A DNA stretch of 64,000 nt. It comes from Sediminibacterium sp. Its GTDB lineage: Bacteria > Bacteroidota > Bacteroidia > Chitinophagales > Chitinophagaceae. A program made the translations under genes and the position numbers. Shown here in pieces: positions 37,301 through 44,984 of this stretch; the stretch's first letter is position 1; the number at the start of each line of letters is the position of its first letter. Below the pieces are notes generated by a model, which worked only from the letters and a program-made list of their open reading frames with translations, made no database searches and was not told where the DNA came from. The stretch spans positions 1 through 64,000 of the forward strand of contig QYPL01000015.1 in the NCBI GenBank assembly GCA_007280515.1. The letters run 5' to 3'.

Positions 37301-37758
37301 TCCAGGGTGCTTATTCTTTTACCATTAGACCCCATGGTGACAAAATAAAAAATAGAATCATTGCTTGCATTTTTGTAATGTGTGGGTGTAAATTTTGATG
37401 CATCTTGTTTCCAACAAACAGCACCTTGTGCATAAAATAAGATATAATCTTTTTCGTCAATTTGATTATCGCCACCATCGAGCACCTGAATAGCATTTTC
37501 TGTTAAATCGGTTGAAATACTTGCATTCACTTTTTCAGATAACTGCGCAAGATTGTAATTAAATAATTGAAGCTGTGTTGAACGAATAGGCAAAGGAAAA
37601 CCTAAAGTCTTTAACTGAGCCCCTGTAATTTGATAAATACCTTGTTTAGACACAGCTATTTTAGCCCATTTTCCAGTATTCAACGCAGCATTTTGAGCCC
37701 CTAAGAAGTAGGGAGAAAACATAAAAATCAAAAAAATGATAAAAACACCCCTTCTCAT
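34351..37758 (-). CDS. porU: Type IX secretion sortase PorU
   Basis: A 1135-residue C25-family (gingipain-like) cysteine protease that removes the C-terminal sorting domain of cargo at the cell surface. There is a signal peptide (about 1-21). The catalytic dyad is visible as H647 in TGHGNYA and C681 in TASCDFAPYDQ. The C-terminus (about 1040-1135, beginning near YNYPNPF) has the form of a type IX sorting-like beta domain, as in other PorU proteins. It is divergent from gldJ. Confidence 0.95.
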   Translation of the reverse strand: MRRGVFIIFLIFMFSPYFLGAQNAALNTGKWAKIAVSKQGIYQITGAQLKTLGFPLPIRSTQLQLFNYNLAQLSEKVNASISTDLTENAIQVLDGGDNQIDEKDYILFYAQGAVCWKQDASKFTPTHYKNASNDSIFYFVTMGSNGKRISTLDKLNASAQMVDQYDERWLIEVDSISLLNSGKLLLGPAMGQGLGKQAKLSYPININGLVLSSPMKLVSSYVATTYQNAANFNFSINDNAIKTTAVAPVSGLLYDESANIVTDSFSYSLNTNTNLSSPASVNISFQADNVAAAGWVDYIELSAKRKLGFWGTSSFGFRNVSTAVKGNILQYQMQNGDISTEVWEVTNPASPRKIVTDFSSNGLISFQYQADTLHEFFAVKQQSYEIPILLGSMTNQNLVGMNVPDYIIVAPSNYLNAAKKLQNYHATANGLKTELVNVNEIFNEFSGGQPSAIGIRNFIKYLLNKSVTNKVAAPRYLLLFGIANYNTRNYNSATEIPVFESAASTGVLTSYPSDDFYSILNDNDDINNYTEIKNLAIATGRLPVRNSAEADTVVEKIINYQKNSSGGAWKNNITWVADDGDYNLHLQDAEAISNHLQEKAPKWNQKKIYLDFYAATKNIAGNTYPLVNSEIVQTINEGSLILNYTGHGNYARLAEEAVMSQSDVLQWNNPGKLPLMITASCDFAPYDQPQLSPFGFDALMKNSKGVIGLVAASRLVFAYSNKQINDHFVQQLLVPDSLGRFPTLGEALQKAKIQAWSAAEDHMNAFKFSLLGDPAMRLSTSKYEIGITHLNQKPFTGKDTLLAGNKYTIKGLVNNKGISQNDFNGLLDFVLFDAATNKKTLANAGSSIVTSVSTQENILFKGKVSVTKGNFTVDFLLPKEVSLQKNLKMQITAYNELSDAMGVYDKLIALDAGGILWNDNQGPALKIFLNDSNFMDGGWAAPRSNLFLSLADSGGIQTSGNALGHDMVLTIDEDYKNAIVLNNYFVADLDSYQKGKLMYALPLLAEGPHKIMVKVWDLLGNSTTKIIHFEVPKSDNLTVKNLYNYPNPFQHFTQFSFEHNKLGQSLEINLSLYDNMGNLLFTKPLNGTYKANRVVAGWDGAGTGSALLQAGIYYYRLIINDGVVTRFLTNKLVKY

Positions 37759-37760
37759 AT

Positions 37761-37780
37761 ACTAAAATTAGGGTTTTAGT
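37761..37780. promoter_or_regulatory. Inverted repeat at the start of porU
   Basis: ACTAAAA (37761-37767) and TTTTAGT (37774-37780) form a perfect 7-bp inverted repeat with a 6-bp centre. On the minus strand it contains TAATTTTA, a near match to the -7 box, ending four bases before the porU ATG. It could be an operator or simply promoter sequence. Confidence 0.35.
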
Positions 37781-37872
37781 AACAGAACAATCTAGTTCCA
37801 TCTGAATAATTGATTAAAAAACAAAGTATATTCGCACTATCATTTAACCCCATTATTGAATAATTTATAACG

Positions 37873-39231
37873 ATGAATTTTATAAATAGTATTTTATTGT
37901 TTTTTGCTATCCTTTTAATAGGTCCTAGCATGCTATCTAGTAATGAAAATAAAGCCATTTCGAATAATATAATCTTGGCTGCTAAAACCGAAGACCCTTA
38001 TGCCGAAACCGTGCTTATGAGAGGTGGTACTTTTGCAATGGGCATGAACCAAGAGAGCATTATGGGCGAATGGAACAATAATCTTAGAAGAGTAACAGTG
38101 AGTTCTTTTAGAATAGATAAATATGAAGTGAGTAATAAAAAATATCGTGCTTATATTCATTGGTTAGAAAAAATATTTATTCCCATTGGAAGAGATTCTA
38201 TTGTAAGAGCTGCACTGCCCGATACAAGTGTTTGGAAAACAGAACTTTCTTACAATGACCCCATGGTGGAAGGCTATTTTAGAGCCAATGCTTTTAACGA
38301 TTATCCTGTAGTAGGTGTCACTTGGGAACAAGCCAATAATTATTGCAGATGGAGAACAGATAGAGCTAATGAAAATACTTTAATCAAATACAAATTAATC
38401 GATTCAAAGAATCCTTATATAGGTAAAATGGGCTTAGCTACCAATACAATTGATTCTAGCAAGAGTAACGGATTCTCTTCTACTTCTTCTTCCACTTCGG
38501 TGAACAGGGGAAAGAATTTAGACGATTATATTATGATCCCTGACTTCAGATTACCTACCGAAGCCGAATGGGAATATGCGGCTAAAGTATCAAGTCAAAA
38601 AAGTAGTTCTTCTAATTTTAATAACCCAAGAGCTGGCGCAAATTCTACACGCCCGAATGCTAGCCTTGTTACTTCTGAAAGTCCATTTCCTTGGAACAGT
38701 AATGGAAATGAGGGAATCAGAAATGCACTGCCCTCAAAAAAAGATAGCAAACAAGGAATGTTTTCAGCCAATTTTAAAAACGGAAGTGGTGATTATATGG
38801 GCATGGTGGGTTATGCAAATGATGGCGCTGGTTATCCAAGTAAAGTAAATGCTTTTCTACAAAGTAGTGTAGGCGTCTACAACATAAGGGGCAATGTAAA
38901 CGAGTGGGTGGCAGATATTTATCGTCCTATGAATAATATAGATATGGATGATATTAACCCTTACAGAGGCAATAATAATTTAGATGGGGATGATACCAAC
39001 ATTTCAAGCTATGAAACTGGAGGCAATACATTAATCTCCAATAAATCAAGAGTATATAAAGGTGGCAGCTGGAAAGACCGTCCCTATTGGTTGAACCCAG
39101 GCACTAGAAGATTTTTAGACCAAGATAAGGCTACTAGCGCCATTGGATTTAGATGTGCTATTTCTGCTTTTGGCGTGGACAGCCCTGGTGTTGAAAATGA
39201 CAACAAACCTTGGTGGAAAAGAATATTTTAA
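37873..39231 (+). CDS. gldJ: GldJ-like SUMF1-domain protein of the gliding / type IX system
   Basis: A 452-residue exported protein with a hydrophobic N-terminal segment (about 6-20) and a formylglycine-enzyme-like (SUMF1) fold: GGTFAMG, IDKYEVSNKKY, PVVGVTWEQANNYCRWR, LPTEAEWEYAA, NVNEWVADIY and the late IGFRCA. Identification as GldJ rather than GldK rests on the neighbours porU, porV and murF, the same order known in Flavobacterium. Known GldJ is a lipoprotein, but this N-terminus has no cysteine, and an in-frame stop four codons upstream excludes a longer start. Confidence 0.85.
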   Translation: MNFINSILLFFAILLIGPSMLSSNENKAISNNIILAAKTEDPYAETVLMRGGTFAMGMNQESIMGEWNNNLRRVTVSSFRIDKYEVSNKKYRAYIHWLEKIFIPIGRDSIVRAALPDTSVWKTELSYNDPMVEGYFRANAFNDYPVVGVTWEQANNYCRWRTDRANENTLIKYKLIDSKNPYIGKMGLATNTIDSSKSNGFSSTSSSTSVNRGKNLDDYIMIPDFRLPTEAEWEYAAKVSSQKSSSSNFNNPRAGANSTRPNASLVTSESPFPWNSNGNEGIRNALPSKKDSKQGMFSANFKNGSGDYMGMVGYANDGAGYPSKVNAFLQSSVGVYNIRGNVNEWVADIYRPMNNIDMDDINPYRGNNNLDGDDTNISSYETGGNTLISNKSRVYKGGSWKDRPYWLNPGTRRFLDQDKATSAIGFRCAISAFGVDSPGVENDNKPWWKRIF

Positions 39232-39243
39232 ATTATTAACTAG

Positions 39244-39729
39244 ATGAAATTACGCATTGGATCCGGCATCGATTTTCATCAATTAGTAGAGGGCCGAGAC
39301 CTATTCATTGGTGGTATTAAAATTCCACATACTAAAGGCGCCTTAGGACATAGCGATGCAGATGTTTTATTACATGCTATATGTGACGCTTTATTAGGTG
39401 CATTAAGCTTAGGCGATATTGGCACACACTTCCCTGACACCGATGCTGCTTATAAAAATATTGATAGTAAAATTTTACTTCAAAAAACTTACGAACTCAT
39501 TACAGTGAAGGGCTATCAAATAATAAATATAGATGCCACTTTATGTTTAGAAACTCCAAAAATTAAACCTTATGTAATTGCCATGCAGCAGTGCATTGCC
39601 AGCATATTACATATAGGAGATAAAGATATTTCTATTAAAGCTACCACTACCGAAACAATGGGTTTCACTGGAAGAGAAGAAGGCTTAGTTGCCATGGCTA
39701 CTTGTTTATTAACTGAAGCTAATAGTTAA
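39244..39729 (+). CDS. ispF: 2-C-methyl-D-erythritol 2,4-cyclodiphosphate synthase
   Basis: A 161-residue trimeric enzyme of the non-mevalonate isoprenoid pathway. The metal-binding DFH pair in GSGIDFHQL (7-15), GHSDADVLLHAICDALLGA, LGDIGTHFPDTD and TTTETMGFTGREEG are diagnostic. It lies 12 bases after gldJ and 13 before murF, so the three are probably cotranscribed. It feeds undecaprenyl phosphate synthesis, the lipid carrier for MraY and MurG. Confidence 0.97.
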   Translation: MKLRIGSGIDFHQLVEGRDLFIGGIKIPHTKGALGHSDADVLLHAICDALLGALSLGDIGTHFPDTDAAYKNIDSKILLQKTYELITVKGYQIINIDATLCLETPKIKPYVIAMQQCIASILHIGDKDISIKATTTETMGFTGREEGLVAMATCLLTEANS

Positions 39730-39742
39730 AACTGCTAACATC

Positions 39743-41095
39743 ATGAAGCAGGCTAGTTCTAATGCTCCCCTTTCAATTTCCGATTTATATGAAATATATA
39801 AGTCATCCCCACAAGTACAAACCGATACACGTCAATTAAAAAAAGGCGATCTATACTTTGCACTCAAAGGCCCAAATTTTAATGGAAATGAATTTGCCCT
39901 TCCAGCATTAGAACAGGGTGCTGCTTATGCAATTGTAGATGAAGCGGTACATACAAGTGAGCATTTACAAAAGCGTATAATATTAGTAGAAGATGTTTTA
40001 AGTTCCTTGCAAGCACTTGCTAAATTTCACCGCGAACAATTTAATATTCCTTTTATTGCCATTACGGGCAGCAATGGCAAAACAACTACAAAAGAATTGG
40101 TGGCTGCTGTATTAAGTAGTCATTATACAATATATACTACCAAAGGAAATTTGAATAATCATATTGGTGTACCTCTTACCCTACTAAGCATAAAGCAAGA
40201 CGCTCAATTTGCCATTATTGAAATGGGGGCTAATCATTTAAAAGAAATAGAATCTTATTGTAGTTATACCCTGCCCACACATGGGCTAATAAATAATTGC
40301 GGTAAAGCGCATTTAGATGGTTTTGGAGGGGAAGAAGGTGTGAGAAAAGGAAAAGGAGAATTGTATGATTATTTAAAATTGCATCATGGCATCGCTTTTA
40401 TAAATAGTGATTTAGATTATTTAGTAAAAATGAGCCAGGGCATTGAAACAGTCATTAGCTATGGTAATCATAGTGGCCAACTAGAGGCAAAAGTATTCGA
40501 TGGTGTTACAAATGAAATAACCACTAATAATTTTTTAGTAGTAGAAATTACTAAATGCTCAAATGCAAGCTTATTAAATAAAGTCATCAAGACTCAATTA
40601 GTAGGCGCTTATAATTTACCGAATGTACTTGCAGCCATTAGTATTGGTTTAGCATTTGAAGTACCTGCAGAAAAAATTACTGCGGCTATTGAAAATTATA
40701 CTCCTACCAATAGCCGCTCTCAATTAATAGATTGGAAAAATAATAAAGTCATACTTGATGCTTATAACGCGAACCCTAGTAGTATGCAATTGGCCATTGA
40801 AAATTTTGCAAAAATAGAAAATGCTAAAAAAATACTTTGCATTGGGGGTATGAGAGAATTAGGCAAAGAAAGTCAGGCCGAACATCAAGCCTTGATTGAG
40901 CAAATTAAAGTAGCTCATTTTGAAAAAGTTATTTTAGTAGGTAAGGAATTTGAAAGCTGTCAACACTCTTTTATTTATTTTGAAAATAGTGCATTAGCCA
41001 AAAACTGGATGGATCAAGAAAACTTCACTGACCATTTCTTTTTAATCAAAGGTTCTAGAGGCATTCAAATGGAAAAAATGATTGCTTTAGATTAA
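39743..41095 (+). CDS. murF: UDP-MurNAc-tripeptide--D-alanyl-D-alanine ligase
   Basis: A 450-residue Mur ligase that adds D-Ala-D-Ala, completing the pentapeptide made by the dcw enzymes. DTRQLKKGDLYFALKGPNF at the N-terminus, ATP loop TGSNGKTTTKE, IEMGANHLKEIE, and LDAYNANPSSM fix the assignment. It is detached from the dcw cluster and placed after gldJ-ispF. Length is normal. Confidence 0.97.
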   Translation: MKQASSNAPLSISDLYEIYKSSPQVQTDTRQLKKGDLYFALKGPNFNGNEFALPALEQGAAYAIVDEAVHTSEHLQKRIILVEDVLSSLQALAKFHREQFNIPFIAITGSNGKTTTKELVAAVLSSHYTIYTTKGNLNNHIGVPLTLLSIKQDAQFAIIEMGANHLKEIESYCSYTLPTHGLINNCGKAHLDGFGGEEGVRKGKGELYDYLKLHHGIAFINSDLDYLVKMSQGIETVISYGNHSGQLEAKVFDGVTNEITTNNFLVVEITKCSNASLLNKVIKTQLVGAYNLPNVLAAISIGLAFEVPAEKITAAIENYTPTNSRSQLIDWKNNKVILDAYNANPSSMQLAIENFAKIENAKKILCIGGMRELGKESQAEHQALIEQIKVAHFEKVILVGKEFESCQHSFIYFENSALAKNWMDQENFTDHFFLIKGSRGIQMEKMIALD

Positions 41096-41144
41096 GCTTT
41101 GTGCATCCGTTTCAGTTTTATTCTAAAACTTATTTTATAATCGA

Positions 41145-41152
41145 TACCTTTG
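41145..41152 (+). promoter_or_regulatory. -7 box before the DUF983 gene
   Basis: TACCTTTG, four bases before the ATG at 41157. No clear -33 TTG is found at the normal distance, so the call rests on the box and its spacing to the start codon. Confidence 0.5.
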
Positions 41153-41156
41153 CGCC

Positions 41157-41600
41157 ATGGCTACTAACTATTTATGGAGCACGATCAATAATCGCTGTCC
41201 AAGATGCAGAGAAGGAAAACTATTTGTGTCTAGTAACCCTTATCATTTATCTTCTATTACTACCATGAACGAAAAATGTCCAGTTTGCGGACAACCCACT
41301 GAAATTGAGTTAGGTTTTTATTATGGTACAGGCTATGTGAGTTATGCATTAACTGTTGCTTATTTTGTTTCCACCTTTGTTGCTTGGAAAGTGCTTATTG
41401 GAATGACTTTTGATTTAGACGATAATAGAATTTTTTATTGGATGGGATCTGCTATAGTAACACTCCTATTTATGCAGCCCTTACTGATGCGCTTATCAAG
41501 ATCTATTTGGTTAGGCTGGTTTGTGTCTTATAATAAAAATTGGAAGAACGAGCCATTGGGATACAATGAACGCATGGACTATAATAGAAAAGAGATTTAA
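41157..41600 (+). CDS. DUF983 membrane protein with zinc-ribbon N-terminus
   Basis: A 147-residue protein with two CxxC pairs (CPRC and CPVC) suggesting a zinc ribbon, the family segment GFYYGTGYVSYAL, and two hydrophobic segments (about 62-82 and 94-116). It belongs to DUF983, whose function is unknown. The mRNA appears leaderless, and a hairpin follows 13 bases after the stop. Confidence 0.88.
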   Translation: MATNYLWSTINNRCPRCREGKLFVSSNPYHLSSITTMNEKCPVCGQPTEIELGFYYGTGYVSYALTVAYFVSTFVAWKVLIGMTFDLDDNRIFYWMGSAIVTLLFMQPLLMRLSRSIWLGWFVSYNKNWKNEPLGYNERMDYNRKEI

Positions 41601-41613
41601 TATTCGATACATT

Positions 41614-41644
41614 AAAAAAGCCTCTCACTTTCGTGACAGGCTTT
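41614..41644 (-). terminator. Terminator of tRNA-Ser
   Basis: Bases 41633-41644 pair with 41617-41628 (11 pairs and one C-C mismatch) around a 4-nt loop. On the minus strand a run of six T follows. The hairpin begins two bases after the tRNA 3' end. It may also help end the plus-strand DUF983 transcript. Confidence 0.82.
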
Positions 41645-41645
41645 G

Positions 41646-41730
41646 CAGAGAGGAAGGGATTCGAACCCCCGATACGTTGCCGTATACACGCTTTCCAAGC
41701 GTGCTCCTTAAACCACTCGGACACCTCTCT
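41646..41730 (-). tRNA. tRNA-Ser, anticodon GGA
   Basis: An 85-nt class II tRNA on the minus strand. The acceptor arms AGAGAGG and CCTCTCT pair fully, the discriminator is G, the anticodon stem CACGC/GCGTG encloses TTGGAAA (anticodon GGA, reading UCC/UCU), a long variable arm (TATACG, GCAA, CGTAT) follows, and the T-loop is GGTTCGAATCC. CCA is not encoded. Confidence 0.95.
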
Positions 41731-41766
41731 ATTAGGACTGCAAATGTAAAATAAATAATTGGTGTT

Positions 41767-42543
41767 TTAGGAATTACCCAATCCAAATAGCTTTTCCGCA
41801 TTGTTTGTTGTGATAGATGCAATCTCATGCAAAGGCAAATTTTTAATCTCTGCTAATTTCATGGCTACTTGTATCATATAAGAAGGCTCATTCGTTTTTC
41901 CACGATAAGGCACAGGAGATAAATAAGGTGCATCTGTTTCTAATACCAACCACTCCATAGGTATTTCTTTAATAGCTTCTGCTACGCCTGCATTTTTATA
42001 AGTAAGTACGCCACCTAATCCTAAATGAAAACCCATGGCAATTATTTGCTCAGCCGATTCTTTGCTACCACTAAAGCAATGGAAAATTCCACGTAATCCT
42101 TTTTTAGCAAAAGGCTTAACCGCTTCAATAGTTTCACCCATGGCATTACGCGTATGAATTACAATAGGTAATGTATAATCCAAGGCCCACTGCATTTGAA
42201 TTTCAAAAGCAAGCATTTGCTGAGCAGTAAATGTTTTATCCCAATAATAATCAAGGCCAATTTCTCCAATGGCTATAAATTTTCTTTTTTGTAGTTGCGC
42301 TTCAATAATGGCTAATTCTTCTTTTACATTTTCCTTCACCGAGCATGGATGCAAGCCCATCATAGCCATACAATTTTTAGGATAGTTTGCTTCCACTTCT
42401 AACATTGCTTCTAAAGTACTACTATCAATAGCAGGCATTATAATAGTATCAATACCATTATCTATTGCATTTTTCATTATCGCCTCTATATTTTCTTTAA
42501 TAGGGCTGGAATAAAGGTGGGCATGTGTATCAATAAATCTCAT
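41767..42543 (-). CDS. TatD-family metal-dependent DNase
   Basis: A 258-residue TIM-barrel hydrolase: IDTHAHLYS near the N-terminus, IGEIGLDYYWD with the metal-binding glutamate, QMQWALDYTLPIVIHTRNA, GIFHCFSGS, and LVLETDAPYLSPVPYRGK near the C-terminus. TatD proteins are 3'-5' exonucleases and possible D-aminoacyl-tRNA or repair factors. The gene is single, downstream of tRNA-Ser on the other side of a short gap. Confidence 0.95.
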   Translation of the reverse strand: MRFIDTHAHLYSSPIKENIEAIMKNAIDNGIDTIIMPAIDSSTLEAMLEVEANYPKNCMAMMGLHPCSVKENVKEELAIIEAQLQKRKFIAIGEIGLDYYWDKTFTAQQMLAFEIQMQWALDYTLPIVIHTRNAMGETIEAVKPFAKKGLRGIFHCFSGSKESAEQIIAMGFHLGLGGVLTYKNAGVAEAIKEIPMEWLVLETDAPYLSPVPYRGKTNEPSYMIQVAMKLAEIKNLPLHEIASITTNNAEKLFGLGNS

Positions 42544-42601
42544 AAGACTTTAAATTACTTAGACTACAAAAAAACACTATTTTTTACTCATTACATAATA
42601 A

Positions 42602-42723
42602 ACCCTATAATATGTCGTTTTAGCTATGTAGACAACAATGGTCTTATTAGTACAGACAACAAACTTTGTTTTTTATAGGGTACGGATTACACCGGCTGAG
42701 GTTTCTACCTTGGCCTTTTTTTT
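42602..42723 (+). ncRNA. Candidate small RNA on the plus strand
   Basis: Between two minus-strand genes, the plus strand holds a perfect 9-bp long-range stem (ACCCTATAA at 42602-42610 with TTATAGGGT at 42673-42681), small inner hairpins (AACAA/TTGTT and AGAC/GTCT), a repeated AGACAACAA (42630 and 42654), a 12-nt linker and a strong terminator. No plus-strand coding frame exists that could need this terminator. No known RNA family was recognised (not tmRNA, RNase P or SRP RNA by eye), and no canonical promoter was found. Direction is set by the terminator T-run. Confidence 0.5.
42694..42723 (+). terminator. Strong orphan terminator on the plus strand
   Basis: A 9-bp stem (GGCTGAGGT with ACCTTGGCC, two G-T pairs) with a TTCT loop and eight T (42716-42723). 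It faces the plus strand, where no upstream gene exists. Confidence 0.85.
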
Positions 42724-42747
42724 ACTTCAAACTATTCAAAAGATGAT

Positions 42748-43371
42748 TTATTGGATGGCCTCAAATGTATAGCCCAAATTAGTAAAATGTGCAAGCATAG
42801 CAGGTAGGGCTATTTTTAATCTTTCAAAAGCCTTTGCACTATCATGAAAAACAACAATAGATCCCGCACGCGTATTCTTAATTACATTTTTTGTGCAAGC
42901 TTCGGCAGATAAGTTCAAATCAAAATCGCCACTCAACAGATCCCACATAATAATTTCTTGAGGCAAAGTTTTATCTGCTTTAATTTTATGTATTTGTGAT
43001 TGAGTTATTCTTCCATAAGGTGGGCGAAATAAATTAGACTGAATTAATTTACCAGCCATTTCTATATTCTGAATATAATCAGCTGTATCAGTTTTCCAAC
43101 CGTTTACATGATCATAAGTATGATTGCCCACGGTATGCCCTTGTTCAATAATTGCTGCATATAAATTTTGATGCGCTGCCACATTCTTACCAATGCAAAA
43201 AAAACTGGCCTTGGCATTGTAGTTTTTTAATGCTGCTAAAACAAAGGGGGTCGCTTCTGCATGCGGACCATCGTCAAAACTTAAATAAATAACCTTTTCT
43301 GTAACCGGTATTTTCCATGTACACGAGGGGTAAATGGCCCTCAACCAAAAAGGTGTTTTTACTAAATACAT
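42748..43371 (-). CDS. Polysaccharide deacetylase (NodB domain)
   Basis: A 207-residue CE4 esterase. Motif 1 is LSFDDGP (catalytic base and metal aspartate), motif 2 is GNHTYDH (metal histidines), motif 3 RPPYG, then DLLSGDFD and VVFHD near the end. Substrates in this family are N-acetylglucosamine polymers such as peptidoglycan. No clear signal peptide is seen. The ATG at 43371 is preferred over the upstream TTG because it follows a TATCTTTG box by three bases. Confidence 0.92.
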   Translation of the reverse strand: MYLVKTPFWLRAIYPSCTWKIPVTEKVIYLSFDDGPHAEATPFVLAALKNYNAKASFFCIGKNVAAHQNLYAAIIEQGHTVGNHTYDHVNGWKTDTADYIQNIEMAGKLIQSNLFRPPYGRITQSQIHKIKADKTLPQEIIMWDLLSGDFDLNLSAEACTKNVIKNTRAGSIVVFHDSAKAFERLKIALPAMLAHFTNLGYTFEAIQ

Positions 43372-43374
43372 ACC

Positions 43375-43416
43375 CAAAGATAAATAGTTCTTTTGCCCAT
43401 TTGAATATTATCTTTG
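43375..43416. promoter_or_regulatory. Back-to-back -7 boxes of the deacetylase and gltX genes
   Basis: TATCTTTG occurs on the minus strand at 43382-43375 (three bases before the deacetylase ATG) and on the plus strand at 43409-43416 (17 bases before the gltX ATG). Together they form a perfect 9-bp inverted repeat (CAAAGATAA/TTATCTTTG) with a 24-bp centre, so the two polymerases would compete for overlapping DNA. Confidence 0.6.
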
Positions 43417-43433
43417 TATAAATAAAAAAGAGC

Positions 43434-44969
43434 ATGGATTCAAAGGTTAGAGTCAGGTTTGCACCCTCCCCCACAGGTGGCCTTCACTTAGGCGGGGTAA
43501 GGACGGTTTTGTTTAATTATTTATTTGCAAAGCATCATGGAGGAGAATTTATTGTAAGAATAGAAGACACCGATCAATCTCGATTTGTACCCGGCGCCGA
43601 ACAATATATTTTAGACACACTTAACTGGTGTGGACTTACCCCAGACGAAAGCACAGTGCACGGTGGCGCCTACGGACCTTATAGACAAAGCGAACGAAAA
43701 GCCACTTATAATCAATACGCACAAATATTAATAGAAAAAGGTTTTGCTTACTATGCATTTGATACCCCAGAAGAATTAGAAGAGAAAAGAAAACAAGTAC
43801 CCAATTTTCAATATAGTCGTGCACATAGAATGGAAATGAAAAATTCTATTTCACTAAGTGAAAATGAAGTAACTGAACTATTGAAAAAAGGAACGCCTCA
43901 TGTTATTCGTATAAAAGTACCCGATGAAGAAGATATAGTTTTTACCGATATGATTAGAGGAGAAGTACGTTTTGATGTTAGCACAGTGGATGACAAAGTA
44001 TTATTAAAAGCAGATGGTATGCCTACTTATCATTTAGCGGTAGTAGTGGATGATTATTTAATGAAAATTACCCATGCCTTTAGAGGAGAAGAGTGGTTAC
44101 CTAGTGCGCCTGTACATATATTATTATGGAAATATTTATTTGGATTAGATAAAATGCCTATGTGGGCGCATTTACCTTTAATATTAAAACCAGAAGGCAG
44201 TGGCAAATTAAGCAAGCGTGATGGAGAGCGTTTAGGCTTTCCCGTATTTGCAATGGATTGGAGCGACCCTAACACTAAAGAAACCACTATTGGATTTAAA
44301 GAAAAAGGATTTTTACCTGAAGCCTTTATAAATTTCTTAGCCCTATTAGGCTGGAATGATGGAACATATAAAGAGCTATTTAGCTTGGATGAATTAATTG
44401 CAAGTTTTGATATTGAAAGAGTGCATAAAGGCGGAGCGAAATTCGATTATGAAAAAGCAAAATGGTTCAACCAAGAATGGATAAAAAGAACAGATAATAA
44501 AGTATTGGCAACATTACTTCAACCCTTTTTGGATACTGCGAAAATTGAAATACACGAAGCACCTTACTTAGTAAAAGTAATTGGACTGGTAAAAGACCGT
44601 TGTCATTTACTAGCCGATTTTATACCGCAAAGTCATTTCTTTTTTGCTGCACCTAGCAGTATTGATATAGCCGCTATCTTGCCTAAATGGGAAGAAAAAA
44701 AGCAAGTCTTTTTTGAGGCATTGGTAAAATCATATGCTCAACATATTACTGATGGTGTAAAAAAAATACCTGCAGCTAAGCTTGAAGCCAATTTTAAAGA
44801 ATTAGCAACTACGCATGAAATAAAACCTGGTGAATTATTACTACCTCTTAGAATTATGCTAGTGGGTGGTAAATTTGGACCAGGTGTATTTGAGATCATT
44901 GAATCCATTGAACTTTCTGATACAGTAGCAAGAATTGAACATAGTTTGCAATTAATTTCAGGAAAATAA
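43434..44969 (+). CDS. gltX: Glutamyl-tRNA synthetase
   Basis: A 511-residue class I synthetase. The HIGH-type motif is in FAPSPTGGLHLGG (9-21), followed by RIEDTDQSRF, and the KMSKS-type motif is KLSKRDG. In organisms using GatCAB (gatC is at 2514) it usually charges tRNA(Gln) as well, giving the amidotransferase its substrate; this link is inferred. Length is normal. It is followed after 15 bases by the B12-binding subunit gene. Confidence 0.97.
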   Translation: MDSKVRVRFAPSPTGGLHLGGVRTVLFNYLFAKHHGGEFIVRIEDTDQSRFVPGAEQYILDTLNWCGLTPDESTVHGGAYGPYRQSERKATYNQYAQILIEKGFAYYAFDTPEELEEKRKQVPNFQYSRAHRMEMKNSISLSENEVTELLKKGTPHVIRIKVPDEEDIVFTDMIRGEVRFDVSTVDDKVLLKADGMPTYHLAVVVDDYLMKITHAFRGEEWLPSAPVHILLWKYLFGLDKMPMWAHLPLILKPEGSGKLSKRDGERLGFPVFAMDWSDPNTKETTIGFKEKGFLPEAFINFLALLGWNDGTYKELFSLDELIASFDIERVHKGGAKFDYEKAKWFNQEWIKRTDNKVLATLLQPFLDTAKIEIHEAPYLVKVIGLVKDRCHLLADFIPQSHFFFAAPSSIDIAAILPKWEEKKQVFFEALVKSYAQHITDGVKKIPAAKLEANFKELATTHEIKPGELLLPLRIMLVGGKFGPGVFEIIESIELSDTVARIEHSLQLISGK

Positions 44970-44984
44970 TGTAATTTAATAGTA

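Noticed and set aside
37873..39231. Active formylglycine-generating enzyme (sulfatase maturation)
   Set aside because: The fold is present, but the catalytic cysteine pair is not seen, no sulfatase is nearby, and the neighbours indicate GldJ.
41503..41828. Open frames crossing the tRNA-Ser region on both strands
   Set aside because: They translate the tRNA gene and its terminator; the cloverleaf explains the sequence fully.
42615..42630. GTTTTAGCTATG resembles the start of a type II-A CRISPR repeat or crRNA handle
   Set aside because: It occurs once, has no spacers or repeated units, and there is no cas gene in the window. Chance similarity in AT-rich DNA is enough to explain it.
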